Assembly (NCBI RefSeq): GCF_900290275.1
Contig: NZ_LT985328.1
Span: forward strand, 1-39,062
Length of the DNA stretch: 39,062 nt
Direction of reading: 5' to 3'
DNA from: Prevotella merdae
GTDB taxonomy: Bacteria; Bacteroidota; Bacteroidia; Bacteroidales; Bacteroidaceae
A model generated the notes under the pieces. That model saw nothing but the letters and a program-made list of their open reading frames with translations, was not told the origin of the DNA and did no database searches. This document shows positions 16,322-24,889 of the stretch, piece after piece. A program made the position numbers and the translations under genes. Within the stretch, counting starts at the first letter, position 1. Each line of letters opens with the position of its first letter.

Positions 16322-17748
16322 GAAATATCAGAAAATCAAGCACCCTTGAGAGCAAGTTTCCGCTGCTTGCCGTGGAGCAAGGCTGCATCATCTCCAAGGA
16401 TGGCGACATCACGGTCGCCTACGAGGTGACACTCCCCGAAATCTTCACGGTTACATCGCAGGAGTATGAGTCGGTACATGCCGTATGGTGCAAGGCTATC
16501 AAGGTGCTGCCCGACTACAGCATTGTCCACAAGCAGGACTGGTTCGTGAAAGAGAACTATGCGCCGGACTTGCAGAATAGCGACATGAGCTTTCTGTCAA
16601 GAAGCTATGAGCGACACTTCAATGAGCGTCCTTACCTGCATCACCAGTGTTACCTGTTCCTCACCAAGACCTCCAAGGAGCGCATGGCACACCAGAGCAA
16701 TTTTTCCACCTTGTGCCGTGGGCATATCATCCCCAAGGGAATCAAGGACAAGGAAACGGTCGCAAGATTCCTCGATGCCGTGGAGCAGTTCGCAAGAATC
16801 ATCAACGACTCCGGCTATATCTCCTTACGCAGACTGACGGATGATGAAATCACAGGCACGGAACGAACAACTGGACTTGTAGGCAAGTACCTCTCGCTCT
16901 CCACGGAGAACGTGCAATGTTTGGAGGATATGGAATTGTCTGCAAGTGGTATGCGTATCGGAAACAAACACCTATGCCTTCATACCTTGTCGCAAACGGA
17001 AGACCTGCCAACGGAAGTATCTACGGACAACCGCTTTGAGCGATTGTCCACTGACCGAAGTGACTGCCGACTTTCCTTTGCCGCCCCAGTTGGCTTGCTG
17101 TTGTCCTGCAACCATATCTATAACCAGTATGTCTTCATCGACAACAGTGACGAGACCTTGCAGAAGTTCGAGAAGACCGCACGCAACATGCACTCGCTGT
17201 CAAGGTACAGCCGACAGAACGCCATCAACAAGGAATGGATTGACGAGTATCTGAACGAGGCTCACTCACAAGGCTTGCAGTCTGTCCGTGCCCATTTCAA
17301 TGTCCTGGCATGGGGCGAGGATATGGAAGAGTTGAAGCATCTTCGCAATGATGTGGGCAGTCAGTTGGCAAGTATGGAATGTGTACCACGGCACAATACG
17401 GTGGATTGTCCGACACTTTTCTGGGCAGCGATACCCGGCAACGAGGGTGATTTTCCGTCAGAGGAGAGTTTCCATACATTCATCGAGCAGTCGGTATGTC
17501 TCTTCACGGAGGAAACCAACTATATGGATTCTCCCTCACCGTTCGGAATCAAGATGGCAGACCGCATCAGTGGCAAGCCGCTGCACATTGACATCTCCGA
17601 CCTGCCGATGAGGAAAGGCGTGACAACTAACCGCAACAAGTTCGTGCTCGGACCATCGGGAAGTGGAAAGTCGTTCTTCATGAACCACCTCGTCAGACAG
17701 TATTACGAGCAAGGCACGCATGTGATGCCTTACATCGAGGACTATTGA
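16318..17748 (+). CDS. traG: TraG (VirB4-like ATPase), truncated after Walker A
   Basis: TraG is the conserved ATPase of the transfer channel, normally about 830 residues. Here it is 476. The N-terminal VirB4-like domain is present, and the Walker A motif GPSGSGKS lies at 445-452. The protein then reads GTHVMPYIEDY and stops, where the family continues into the rest of the ATPase core (Walker B and the HerA-like region). The break lies at about 17725-17745 and coincides with the end of the AT-rich cargo block. The product cannot hydrolyse ATP in the usual way, so conjugation should fail without help in trans. Confidence 0.88.
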   Translation: MRNIRKSSTLESKFPLLAVEQGCIISKDGDITVAYEVTLPEIFTVTSQEYESVHAVWCKAIKVLPDYSIVHKQDWFVKENYAPDLQNSDMSFLSRSYERHFNERPYLHHQCYLFLTKTSKERMAHQSNFSTLCRGHIIPKGIKDKETVARFLDAVEQFARIINDSGYISLRRLTDDEITGTERTTGLVGKYLSLSTENVQCLEDMELSASGMRIGNKHLCLHTLSQTEDLPTEVSTDNRFERLSTDRSDCRLSFAAPVGLLLSCNHIYNQYVFIDNSDETLQKFEKTARNMHSLSRYSRQNAINKEWIDEYLNEAHSQGLQSVRAHFNVLAWGEDMEELKHLRNDVGSQLASMECVPRHNTVDCPTLFWAAIPGNEGDFPSEESFHTFIEQSVCLFTEETNYMDSPSPFGIKMADRISGKPLHIDISDLPMRKGVTTNRNKFVLGPSGSGKSFFMNHLVRQYYEQGTHVMPYIEDY

Positions 17749-18659
17749 TTTTCAAAATTATCGAGAAAATTTTTATATTCATCATGGAAACATGAGCCTA
17801 AAATAACAATACCCCTAAATATTATAGATAAATGGTTATTCATCTTTTTTAAGTCATTATTCATCGCACAATACAAAGCTTCTGCATATCTCTGCAAGCC
17901 TAAATATGACGGATGAGCACTAACAGACAATATTGTGTAAAGGTCGTGTACCTCTATTTCCTTAGCTGAGAGACCAGGATTAGTATCAAGAGCCTTACGA
18001 ATAATTAAGGCTCTCCGCTCTGTATCCTTATCTGAGAAATAGGAGTTAGTAGCCTCTGTAATTGTCAATTTATGAATAGAACTCAGTTCTCCTGTTGATA
18101 ATTTAATTATGTAAGGAGTATTGGTAAACTTATATGATTCTTTGTTGAAGCTTTTTATTAACTTTTTGCCTTCATCATCAAACTTATAATTGGATATAAT
18201 TTTTAAGATTTTATTCTTTGTATTTCTATAATCTTCAACATATTTGATAGTCTTCTTTTGTATTTCCTCAGGAATATTATCTTGCGTATTAATATAATTC
18301 TGCAATCCTGCAATTTTCCAAAGTAAAATCGACATAGTTTTCTCGTCTGTATTATTAGGCAAGACAAAACCATAGTGAAAATATATCAAAGTTTCCAATA
18401 AGCTACGATACAATGTATATAATGAATTTATATCCACAATCTTACCCATCAAATTTGATGAGGATAAAACAGAATAATATAGATTCGTGCTTGATTCTAT
18501 CTTCTGCATGAATGAAAGACTTAGCATATCAGCCATGCGAACAAAATCATCACAACTTGCTTTATATGCAGCATTGGCATTTTCTCTCATTTTTAATAGG
18601 TATGGACTAATCTCTTTTATAACTTTTAAATTCGCGTTTATATCAATCAAATTATTCAT
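17742..18659 (-). CDS. helical protein of unknown function (DUF5677-like)
   Basis: This 305-residue protein is AT-rich in codon use compared with the tra genes. It is mostly helical. Conserved-looking residues are the R-S-L-L-E of TLYRSLLETLIYFHYG (about 85-100) and the HDLYTILSVSAHPSYLG block (about 245-262), a pattern like the DUF5677 family; the resemblance is by eye. No signal peptide or membrane segment. It ends inside the traG remnant and reads the same way as the R-M operon, separated from it by a hairpin at 18692-18724, so it has its own promoter or partial readthrough. A defence role is possible from context only. Confidence 0.55.
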   Translation of the reverse strand: MNNLIDINANLKVIKEISPYLLKMRENANAAYKASCDDFVRMADMLSLSFMQKIESSTNLYYSVLSSSNLMGKIVDINSLYTLYRSLLETLIYFHYGFVLPNNTDEKTMSILLWKIAGLQNYINTQDNIPEEIQKKTIKYVEDYRNTKNKILKIISNYKFDDEGKKLIKSFNKESYKFTNTPYIIKLSTGELSSIHKLTITEATNSYFSDKDTERRALIIRKALDTNPGLSAKEIEVHDLYTILSVSAHPSYLGLQRYAEALYCAMNNDLKKMNNHLSIIFRGIVILGSCFHDEYKNFLDNFENQ

Positions 18660-18691
18660 TGTGTATGTTATTACTTAAAATCTATGTAAAG

Positions 18692-18724
18692 AATAAGGGA
18701 GCATAAATGTTCTGCGCCCTTATT
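18692..18724 (-). terminator. hairpin between the R-M operon and the 305-residue gene
   Basis: AATAAGGG (18692-18699) pairs with CCCTTATT (18717-18724), with an extra GCA/TGC inner pair. Read on the minus strand it lies just before the gene ending at 17742. Confidence 0.55.
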
Positions 18725-18824
18725 TCTGTCATTAAAGTTTATACTCCGTTATAGTTATCCCATCTCCATTTCAAGAACTCACGGTTGATATTGTCTGGGA
18801 TGAATATTTTGACGGAATGGATTG

Positions 18825-19697
18825 TTAAAATGGGACTAGAATGTTACCACCAATATCTTCGTTCACCATAGAGCAATCTTGCAATTTATGTAAATCTTCA
18901 ATATGACTTAGAAGATTATCATAGTTTTCAAGATTCTCTAAATCTTCACGTCTTGCTTTGCTAAGTTTACAAAAAAACTCTTCTTGTTCTATTCCTGCAA
19001 ATCTACGTCCACAAAGATTAGCCGCAATGCCAGTTGTGGAACTGCCACAAAAAGGGTCAAGAATCCAATCGCCTTGATTGGTTGAAGCAAGAATCAGTCG
19101 GACGAGCAAGCGCAAAGGCTTTTGAGTCGGATGTTTGCCACAAGTCTTTTCCCAACGACCGATAGCTGGCATTCGCCATACATCAGTCATTTGCTTACCG
19201 TCATTCAGTTCTTTCATCAAGTCATAATTGAACTTGTGTGGAACTTTTTGCATCTTTCTTGCCCAAATAACAAACTCAGTAGAGTATTTGAAATATCGGC
19301 AGGAGATGTTTACAGGAGGATTCGTTTTCTCCCATGTGATTACATTCAGAATCTTATATCCAAGTTCAGTTAAACAGTTTGCCACGGAAAAGATGTTGTG
19401 ATAAGTGCCACTTATCCATATAGTACCATTGTCCTTCAACTTGTCACGGCACAAACGCAACCATTCCCTGTTGAATGCCATGATGTCATCTTGCGACTTA
19501 CCTTTATCCCACTCACCTTTATCCACACACACGACCTTACCGCTCTGCAACGATATTCCACCGTTGGAGAGAAAATAAGGAGGGTCGGCAAATATCATGT
19601 CGAACTTGAAATCAAACTCTTTGAGAAGTTTGAAGCAATCGCCGTTGGCTATGAGAAAATCATTTCTCTGTGATTTATAATACGCTTGTAATGACAT
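18825..19697 (-). CDS. DpnA-like (M2.DpnII-type) DNA adenine methyltransferase
   Basis: This 290-residue protein has motif IV DPPY in MIFADPPYFLSNGGI (about residues 35-48) before motif I, DPFCGSSTTGIAANLC (about 220-235), the beta-class order. The long match to the DpnA family (SLQSGKVVCVDKGEWDK, ISGTYHNIFSV, RMPAIGRWEKTCGKHPTQKP) suggests it methylates adenine in GATC, possibly single-stranded as DpnA does. It is the last gene of the R-M operon, 2 bases after the nuclease gene. In an M1-R-M2 system the M2 enzyme protects incoming single-stranded DNA. Confidence 0.82.
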   Translation of the reverse strand: MSLQAYYKSQRNDFLIANGDCFKLLKEFDFKFDMIFADPPYFLSNGGISLQSGKVVCVDKGEWDKGKSQDDIMAFNREWLRLCRDKLKDNGTIWISGTYHNIFSVANCLTELGYKILNVITWEKTNPPVNISCRYFKYSTEFVIWARKMQKVPHKFNYDLMKELNDGKQMTDVWRMPAIGRWEKTCGKHPTQKPLRLLVRLILASTNQGDWILDPFCGSSTTGIAANLCGRRFAGIEQEEFFCKLSKARREDLENLENYDNLLSHIEDLHKLQDCSMVNEDIGGNILVPF

Positions 19698-19699
19698 TC

Positions 19700-20479
19700 T
19701 TATATGATTCTAAAGCGTCCGGATTTCATCAATTTGATACTATTGTAATTATTGCTGTCTGTAAAGGCATATTGCCAAATATAAAATATGTTCTCACCAT
19801 CAATAACTCTTTTTTCAAAGAAGACAGGCAAAACTTCCTTTGTGGTATTAATCTGCCATTGCCTATATGGATAATACAGTTGACGAATTATCGTATTGGA
19901 AGCTGAGGTGTTTTTGGCTTCTATGAGAACAATGGATGCTTTCCCTTCATATCCAGCATCAACTTCTGTTTGTACGCTTTCAACTTCCAGCCTATAGTTA
20001 CCAATGTTAAACTTAAAACTTGGAGTATATTTTCTCCCACGAATAGTCAACACTAACGAAGGGTCATTCATAAATGTTCTAATCAAGGAATTTGCGTAAG
20101 CAAAGTCCAAATACTGCATTTCAGAATCGCCAATTCGTGAGCTTTCTAATTCAAAGTCCAACTTTCTTTCGTAGTTTTGAATATCAGATGTTATGTCTGG
20201 AATGTCCACATACCCTTCACCTTTTAAGATATAGTAGAATTTATTCTTTTGAGGCAGAATGAACAAACCGTTTTCTATAAAGATATAAGGTCTGTCCTCC
20301 CTTGTATCTTGTTTGCAAAGAAGACGAGGCTCTTTTTGTGAAGTCTTGTCAAATGCTTTGCATGCCCTTTTTATTTGTTCTGAACTCAGAATAAAAGGAT
20401 TTGCTTCGAAGTCATGACTAAGGATGTCATATTGCTCGAAGATTTTATTCCATGCAACATCTTTAGGTGTTAGTTCCAT
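19700..20479 (-). CDS. putative second restriction nuclease (PD-(D/E)XK type)
   Basis: This 259-residue protein lies between the DpnII-like endonuclease and the M2 methyltransferase. Residues about 160-200 carry YRLEVESVQTEVDAGYEG and then ASIVLIEAKNTSASNTIIRQ: an E...D...(I/V)xEAK layout that fits a PD-(D/E)XK nuclease core, followed by a helix with an RQLYYPYRQW block that is common in restriction enzymes. The N-terminal part (1-110) has helical and strand features that might recognise DNA. It is not a usual member of DpnII operons. The target site is unknown. Confidence 0.6.
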   Translation of the reverse strand: MELTPKDVAWNKIFEQYDILSHDFEANPFILSSEQIKRACKAFDKTSQKEPRLLCKQDTREDRPYIFIENGLFILPQKNKFYYILKGEGYVDIPDITSDIQNYERKLDFELESSRIGDSEMQYLDFAYANSLIRTFMNDPSLVLTIRGRKYTPSFKFNIGNYRLEVESVQTEVDAGYEGKASIVLIEAKNTSASNTIIRQLYYPYRQWQINTTKEVLPVFFEKRVIDGENIFYIWQYAFTDSNNYNSIKLMKSGRFRII

Positions 20480-20480
20480 T

Positions 20481-21299
20481 TTATATCGATTTTATAAATT
20501 CTTGAATTGATGTTAGATTGTACACACTTGGTATGATACCATACGCCTCTTGCAATTTATTCTTTGCAGACTTCCAACCTATGCCATCTGTAATCCAAAC
20601 AAACTCAAAACCCTCAACGGAGTTTATTTTCGGTGCAATATCAGAGTATGAGCGTGCAACCTCATTCAGTTTTGATCCACCGCCACTATAAAAGTTTACT
20701 TCAATCAGATAAACTTTTGATGAGGTCTCAATAACGAAATCAAAACGCTTTTCATCATCTCCTAAAACTTCTGTAATTGCAGACCATTCTCTCGAATAAA
20801 CTTCTTGTCTGAATTGAACACCTGCATTGGTAAGAATGTTGGCAACCGTATTCTCCATAACGTGTCCGCTTCTGTTCTTTCTTGCATTCGTGTCCAATCC
20901 CGTTTCTATGCCAAAGACATAGTCCACAAGATTTTTCACTTTCTGACTTTGAAGAACCTCTCCAAGTCCTGTTTCAGTCAAAAATGTCATTACAGAATCT
21001 ACAGAGGTAAACATACTTTCCAAAGGAACGCAGTTTCCAACAGAATCAAGTATCTTTTTCTTGTCACGAGTACGGACTGCCACCAATATGTCCATAACGG
21101 AAAAGGCATTCTTATCCCTATTCCATATTGTTTCAACACTTTTGTGTAAGTCTGATGTCCCAATGAGACTGTTAAGCATACACAGGCTCAACTTTATATC
21201 CTCCACGTTTTGTGAGATTTTTTCAAAGTCACAGAAGAAGTCTAATGTTTGGTTTGTCTCTTTGAGTTGAGACATGAATTTATCGAAATCTTTAAGCAT
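20481..21299 (-). CDS. DpnII/MboI-like restriction endonuclease (GATC)
   Basis: This 272-residue protein begins MLKDFDKFMSQLKETNQTLDF, which resembles the N-terminus of DpnII/MboI endonucleases as I recall them. The nuclease core shows RFDFVIETSSKVYLIEVNFYSGGGSKLNE (about 200-230), the modified D...ExN/K centre of the family, then WITDGIGW. The target is GATC by family, consistent with the two flanking adenine methyltransferases. I choose the ATG at 21299: it overlaps the M1 stop (ATGCTTAA) and gives the family N-terminus. A longer start at 21323 also exists. Confidence 0.83.
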   Translation of the reverse strand: MLKDFDKFMSQLKETNQTLDFFCDFEKISQNVEDIKLSLCMLNSLIGTSDLHKSVETIWNRDKNAFSVMDILVAVRTRDKKKILDSVGNCVPLESMFTSVDSVMTFLTETGLGEVLQSQKVKNLVDYVFGIETGLDTNARKNRSGHVMENTVANILTNAGVQFRQEVYSREWSAITEVLGDDEKRFDFVIETSSKVYLIEVNFYSGGGSKLNEVARSYSDIAPKINSVEGFEFVWITDGIGWKSAKNKLQEAYGIIPSVYNLTSIQEFIKSI

Positions 21300-22263
21300 A
21301 AGCTTTCTGTCTTGTAGCCACATGTTGTGGCTTGGGTTTGCTAATATTGTTCATTTGCCAGTCTTTGGTGTTGAGGTAATTATGAACCAACAGTTCTGAA
21401 ATTTTTCCTCGTTTTGCTCCGTTTGCATTCACATTACGAGAAGCCATAACTCTATCAATATAGTAATCAGCATATAAGACATCGAAGAAATTATCTGCTT
21501 CGTTCTTTCCTTTGCAATCAGAATTACTCAACATAAAGCTATGTCCATCAGCAACTACTTTGTCGCAGAACTCTTTCAATCTGACTTGTGAATCATCGTT
21601 GAACGCTTCTTTTGTATAGTCATTAAAACTTGATGTGTCACTAAGTGGACGATACGGAGGATCAAAATAGAACAATGTTTTGCCCTGCGCGTAAAGCAAA
21701 GTATTCTCAAAATCACCTTCCAAGATTTCCACTCGCTTCAGTAACTCACTATCTGTTCTAAGTGTATCTTCATCACAAATCTGTGGCTGCATATACTTTC
21801 CGCAAGGAACATTGAACAAGCCTTTTTTGTTTACACGATACAATCCATTGAAGCAGGTGCGGTTTAGGAAGAAAAACTTTGCCGTATTCTCTATCGGGTC
21901 AAGATTCTTCTCATTGTAGCGTTGGCGTACAGCCATGAACATCTCACGCTTGGCATCCATATCTTGTAAGTCATAATATTGCGCTTGGATGTCCTGCAAC
22001 GCAGGAATCAACTCTTCCACATTGTCACGCACTGTCTTGTAACAGGTAATCAAGTCGCTGTTGATGTCGTTGATTACGGCATGTTTGATATTTGGATGCT
22101 GTTGCAGCATGTAGAACAACATAGCACCACCGCCAACGAATGGTTCTATATATGTCGCATCATCCCAATTATCAAAGTCAGCTGGGAGCTTTGCTTCCAG
22201 TTGTTCAATGAGTTGTCCTTTTCCACCAACCCATTTGATGAATGGTTTTGCTTTTGAATTCAT
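21292..22263 (-). CDS. Dam-like (M1.DpnII-type) DNA adenine methyltransferase
   Basis: This 323-residue D12-class methyltransferase has KPFIKWVGGKGQLIEQL at the N-terminus (SAM-binding, residues 5-20), IEPFVGGGAML (motif I), VINDINSDLI and motif IV FYFDPPYRPLSDTSSF. The order is alpha class, like Dam and M1.DpnII, so it should methylate adenine in double-stranded GATC. It heads the minus-strand operon M1-R-nuclease-M2. The methyltransferase-first layout lets host DNA be protected before restriction begins. Confidence 0.85.
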   Translation of the reverse strand: MNSKAKPFIKWVGGKGQLIEQLEAKLPADFDNWDDATYIEPFVGGGAMLFYMLQQHPNIKHAVINDINSDLITCYKTVRDNVEELIPALQDIQAQYYDLQDMDAKREMFMAVRQRYNEKNLDPIENTAKFFFLNRTCFNGLYRVNKKGLFNVPCGKYMQPQICDEDTLRTDSELLKRVEILEGDFENTLLYAQGKTLFYFDPPYRPLSDTSSFNDYTKEAFNDDSQVRLKEFCDKVVADGHSFMLSNSDCKGKNEADNFFDVLYADYYIDRVMASRNVNANGAKRGKISELLVHNYLNTKDWQMNNISKPKPQHVATRQKAYA

Positions 22264-22302
22264 TATTAATTGTTGTTTCTTTCCTTTTTATGTTTTTATC
22301 GC

Positions 22303-22342
22303 ATTCAATGCTGCTCCCAACTTACAGAGAGCAGCATTGAAT
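22303..22342. terminator. 14-bp perfect hairpin after DUF6261-like copy 2
   Basis: ATTCAATGCTGCTC (22303-22316) and GAGCAGCATTGAAT (22329-22342) pair perfectly. It lies 18 bases after the stop of copy 2. The T-run ATTCTTTTT follows on the plus strand, towards the gene. The sequence is different from the copy 1 hairpin, but the position and polarity are the same. Confidence 0.6.
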
Positions 22343-22359
22343 ATTCTTTTTCTGATTTA

Positions 22360-23217
22360 CTACAGCTCGATAACGTTATCATCCCCATCAGAAGATGAAC
22401 TTCCGCCCGAAGTAGAGCCACCGCTTGAAGATGAGCCTGTGCCAGATGTAGAACCGCCACTGCTTGGTGTACTTGTGCTTCCCGAACCCGCAGCCGAGCT
22501 ACCAGAAGTTGATGGAGCGGAAGTCTTCCGACCAAGTACCTCACGCTTGTAATGAGCAACTTCTGTGTTCACATAGTCAATGAAAGCCGTATAATCCTTT
22601 TCACCAAAGACGAGGGCAAGGGCGTTTACCATTTTTACCAAAGCACGGTAAGCGTCATCATTTGCTGTACGAGCAGTTTTTAATGCTCCAACTGTTATAC
22701 CTATTTTCTCGTTGGTGCGCTGCAAGGTAAGAGTTCTTACACGCTCATTTGCTTCTTTTAAGTTGGTAACGAATGCTGTTAAGCCCAACTTTGCTACCTG
22801 TGCAGCGTACTTATCTTCAAGGTCGGAAATGAAGTTGACCAAAAGACCTGTCTCTTTGTCAAGTTGGTCGGCAGTATTAATCTTGTAGTCCTTGATGTGC
22901 TGGGAAAGAATCTTTGCAGCCTGTGCCATGTCTGCAATAGGCATGGCGAGGAAGCCTTCAACTGCTTTCTTGTAGCCAGCATAAAGGGCATCACGGTCGC
23001 TGTCTGCTTTGGCTATCTCATCAGTCAAGAGACTTTTCTGTGAAATCTTCAAGGCTTCGTCCTCTGCTGCAACGGCAGCCTTAAAATTACTGACAAGTTC
23101 CGATGCCTTGCCTTTGACGGCAGTGTCTGCTTCGGCACGTGCAAGAATGTTACTTACAAACGTGAAATGCGCACCGTTATTCATGCGCTGAATGTTGATG
23201 TCGTAAATCTCTTTCAT
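22360..23217 (-). CDS. DUF6261-like helical protein, copy 2
   Basis: This 285-residue protein is a close copy of 1999-2853 with the same N-terminus (MKEIYDINIQRMNNG), the same helical body and the same kind of Ser/Gly-rich tail (longer by one repeat) ending VIEL. Differences are mostly conservative (T to A, D to E), so both copies seem to be under selection. It reads towards the R-M operon on the same strand. Its upstream array begins at the truncated end of traP, so this unit lies at the right border of the cargo block. Function unknown. Confidence 0.8.
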   Translation of the reverse strand: MKEIYDINIQRMNNGAHFTFVSNILARAEADTAVKGKASELVSNFKAAVAAEDEALKISQKSLLTDEIAKADSDRDALYAGYKKAVEGFLAMPIADMAQAAKILSQHIKDYKINTADQLDKETGLLVNFISDLEDKYAAQVAKLGLTAFVTNLKEANERVRTLTLQRTNEKIGITVGALKTARTANDDAYRALVKMVNALALVFGEKDYTAFIDYVNTEVAHYKREVLGRKTSAPSTSGSSAAGSGSTSTPSSGGSTSGTGSSSSGGSTSGGSSSSDGDDNVIEL

Positions 23218-23426
23218 GATGTTAAGGATTTAAATTTGACAAATCGTTTTGTGCATCGTCGGATTTCTCCGATTGCGATTGCTAAGATATAAAAATAAAC
23301 GAGAAAACGGCAACCTTATTGCGAAAAATTGGCAATCTTGCGAGAAAAAGATGGTTTTTGACTGTTGAAATCTATTTCGCTACTCGTTTTTGGGGATTTT
23401 TGGTACAAGAAGTACCAAGGGATAGT

Positions 23427-23682
23427 AATCAACAGGGGATTTTATATTTTGTGGACAAAGAAACTTGAATCAAAACCTCCAACAGCTCTTAAAAGTAACC
23501 ATTGATTGCAATCAACAGTCCCAGCGACATATAAAAGTATGTGTTGATCGCAATCAATGGCTTCAATGAAGCCAAAAGTGGCTGGTGATTGTAATCAATA
23601 CCTCCAACCGACATCAAAAGTAGAAATATTTTCTAATCAATAGCTTCAACAACATCTAAAAGTGCCTGTTGATTGCAATCAA
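23427..23682. repeat. array of seven phased palindromes, ~42 bp period (copy 2)
   Basis: Read on the minus strand, sites begin at 23682, 23640, 23598, 23557, 23515, 23473 and 23432, with spacings of 42, 42, 41, 42, 42 and 41 bp. The full palindromes (TTGATTGCAATCAA or one base off) are sites 1, 3, 4 and 5; sites 2, 6 and 7 keep one arm. The same sites are full or half in copy 1, so the pattern is conserved site by site. Confidence 0.9.
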
Positions 23683-23686
23683 GCCT

Positions 23687-24382
23687 ATGGACATCAATGA
23701 AATCAAACACCTCGCAGGGGAGTTCATCAACAGCAATGAGTTTGTGGCACAAGCCAAGTTCATATCTGAAACGCTTGGTGGCAGCTTCCCGACATCGTTT
23801 CCGCATTATCAAAGAACAGAAGAAAAGGCTGTGAAGGCGAAAGGAAATCCCTTTAGTGATATTGTGGAAAAGTCTTTGAGTCATCCTGCTCTTAGGCAGT
23901 ACTTGCGGGAGCGTGGCATATCGGCTGACGTGGCGAGCCGTTTCTGCTGTCAGGTGGAATACCGATACAATGGCAAACAGTTCTTTGCTGTCGGTTTCAA
24001 GAACAACAGCTATGGCTACGAGATACGCAACCGTTTCTTCAAAGGTTGCGTGTCGCCAAAGGACATCACTCTCATTGGCAGAAATAGCAATGTCTGCCAT
24101 CTGTACGAGGGTTTTATGGATTTCCTCTCTGCCGTAATTCTCGGCATAGGTCGTGGTGAGGATCATATTGTCCTCAACTCGGTGGCTAATATGCAAAAGG
24201 TGCATCAACTTTTAGATGGCTATGCACAAGTGTACTGTCATTTGGACAATGACGAGGCAGGCGAGAATGCCTGTGTTGAACTGCAAAAGCGATATGGAGA
24301 TAAGGTCATTGACCATTCGCATCTATATACAGGTTACAAGGACTTGAACGAGTACCTGATGAGCCATAAGACAAGAAAGTAA
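23687..24382 (+). CDS. traP: TraP-like primase, N-terminal zinc finger missing
   Basis: This 231-residue remainder of a TraP-like primase holds the Toprim-type part: FFAVGFKNNSYGYEIRNRFF and GCVSPKDITLIG, then CHLYEGFMDFLSAVILG (Glu of the Toprim core) and VYCHLDNDEAGENA (DxD-like, here DND). The family has a CHC2-type zinc finger ahead of this, about 60-70 residues, which is absent. The coding frame runs 26 bases further into the palindrome array, so the break is at about 23685. The start ATG at 23687 or a TTG at 23669 is probably accidental. Confidence 0.78.
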   Translation: MDINEIKHLAGEFINSNEFVAQAKFISETLGGSFPTSFPHYQRTEEKAVKAKGNPFSDIVEKSLSHPALRQYLRERGISADVASRFCCQVEYRYNGKQFFAVGFKNNSYGYEIRNRFFKGCVSPKDITLIGRNSNVCHLYEGFMDFLSAVILGIGRGEDHIVLNSVANMQKVHQLLDGYAQVYCHLDNDEAGENACVELQKRYGDKVIDHSHLYTGYKDLNEYLMSHKTRK

Positions 24383-24406
24383 CAATCATTCAAAAACATC
24401 AAGACA

Positions 24407-24889
24407 ATGAAGAAGAACAATAAAATCAAGAAATCAGTGAGCATGTTGGCATTCCTTTTCGTGTGTGCCGTGTCGGTAATCCTTTCATCGTGCAGCGATG
24501 AGCTGGACATTCAGCAGTCGTATCCATTCAAGGTGGAGACGATGCCTGTGCCAAAGGACATTGTGCGTGGACAGACCGTTGAAATCCGCTGCGAGTTGAA
24601 GGCGGAGGGAAAGTTTGACGGCACCATCTACACCATCCGCTATTTTCAGCATGACGGAAAAGGCTCGCTGAGAATGGAGAACGGAACGGTGTTCCAGCCA
24701 AACGACCGCTATCTGTTGGAGAACGAGAAGTTCCGTCTTTACTATACCTCGGCAAGCACGGAGACACAGACGCTGACAGTGGTGGTGGAGGACAACTTCG
24801 GCAAGTCATACGAAATGGAGTTCAGTTTCAACGATACTGATGAGGAGGAAGAGTTTGCGAGAAGTGCCAACAAACTTGGTAGCGTATGA
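24407..24889 (+). CDS. traQ: TraQ (DUF3872) lipoprotein
   Basis: This 160-residue protein has a lipoprotein signal: basic start, hydrophobic stretch (MLAFLFVCAVSVIL) and lipobox LSSC with Cys29. The mature part is beta-rich (Ig-like) with PVPKDIVRGQTVEIRCEL. It is the TraQ of CTnDOT-type operons and should be anchored in an envelope membrane. It overlaps the lysozyme gene by 4 bases. Confidence 0.82.
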   Translation: MKKNNKIKKSVSMLAFLFVCAVSVILSSCSDELDIQQSYPFKVETMPVPKDIVRGQTVEIRCELKAEGKFDGTIYTIRYFQHDGKGSLRMENGTVFQPNDRYLLENEKFRLYYTSASTETQTLTVVVEDNFGKSYEMEFSFNDTDEEEEFARSANKLGSV

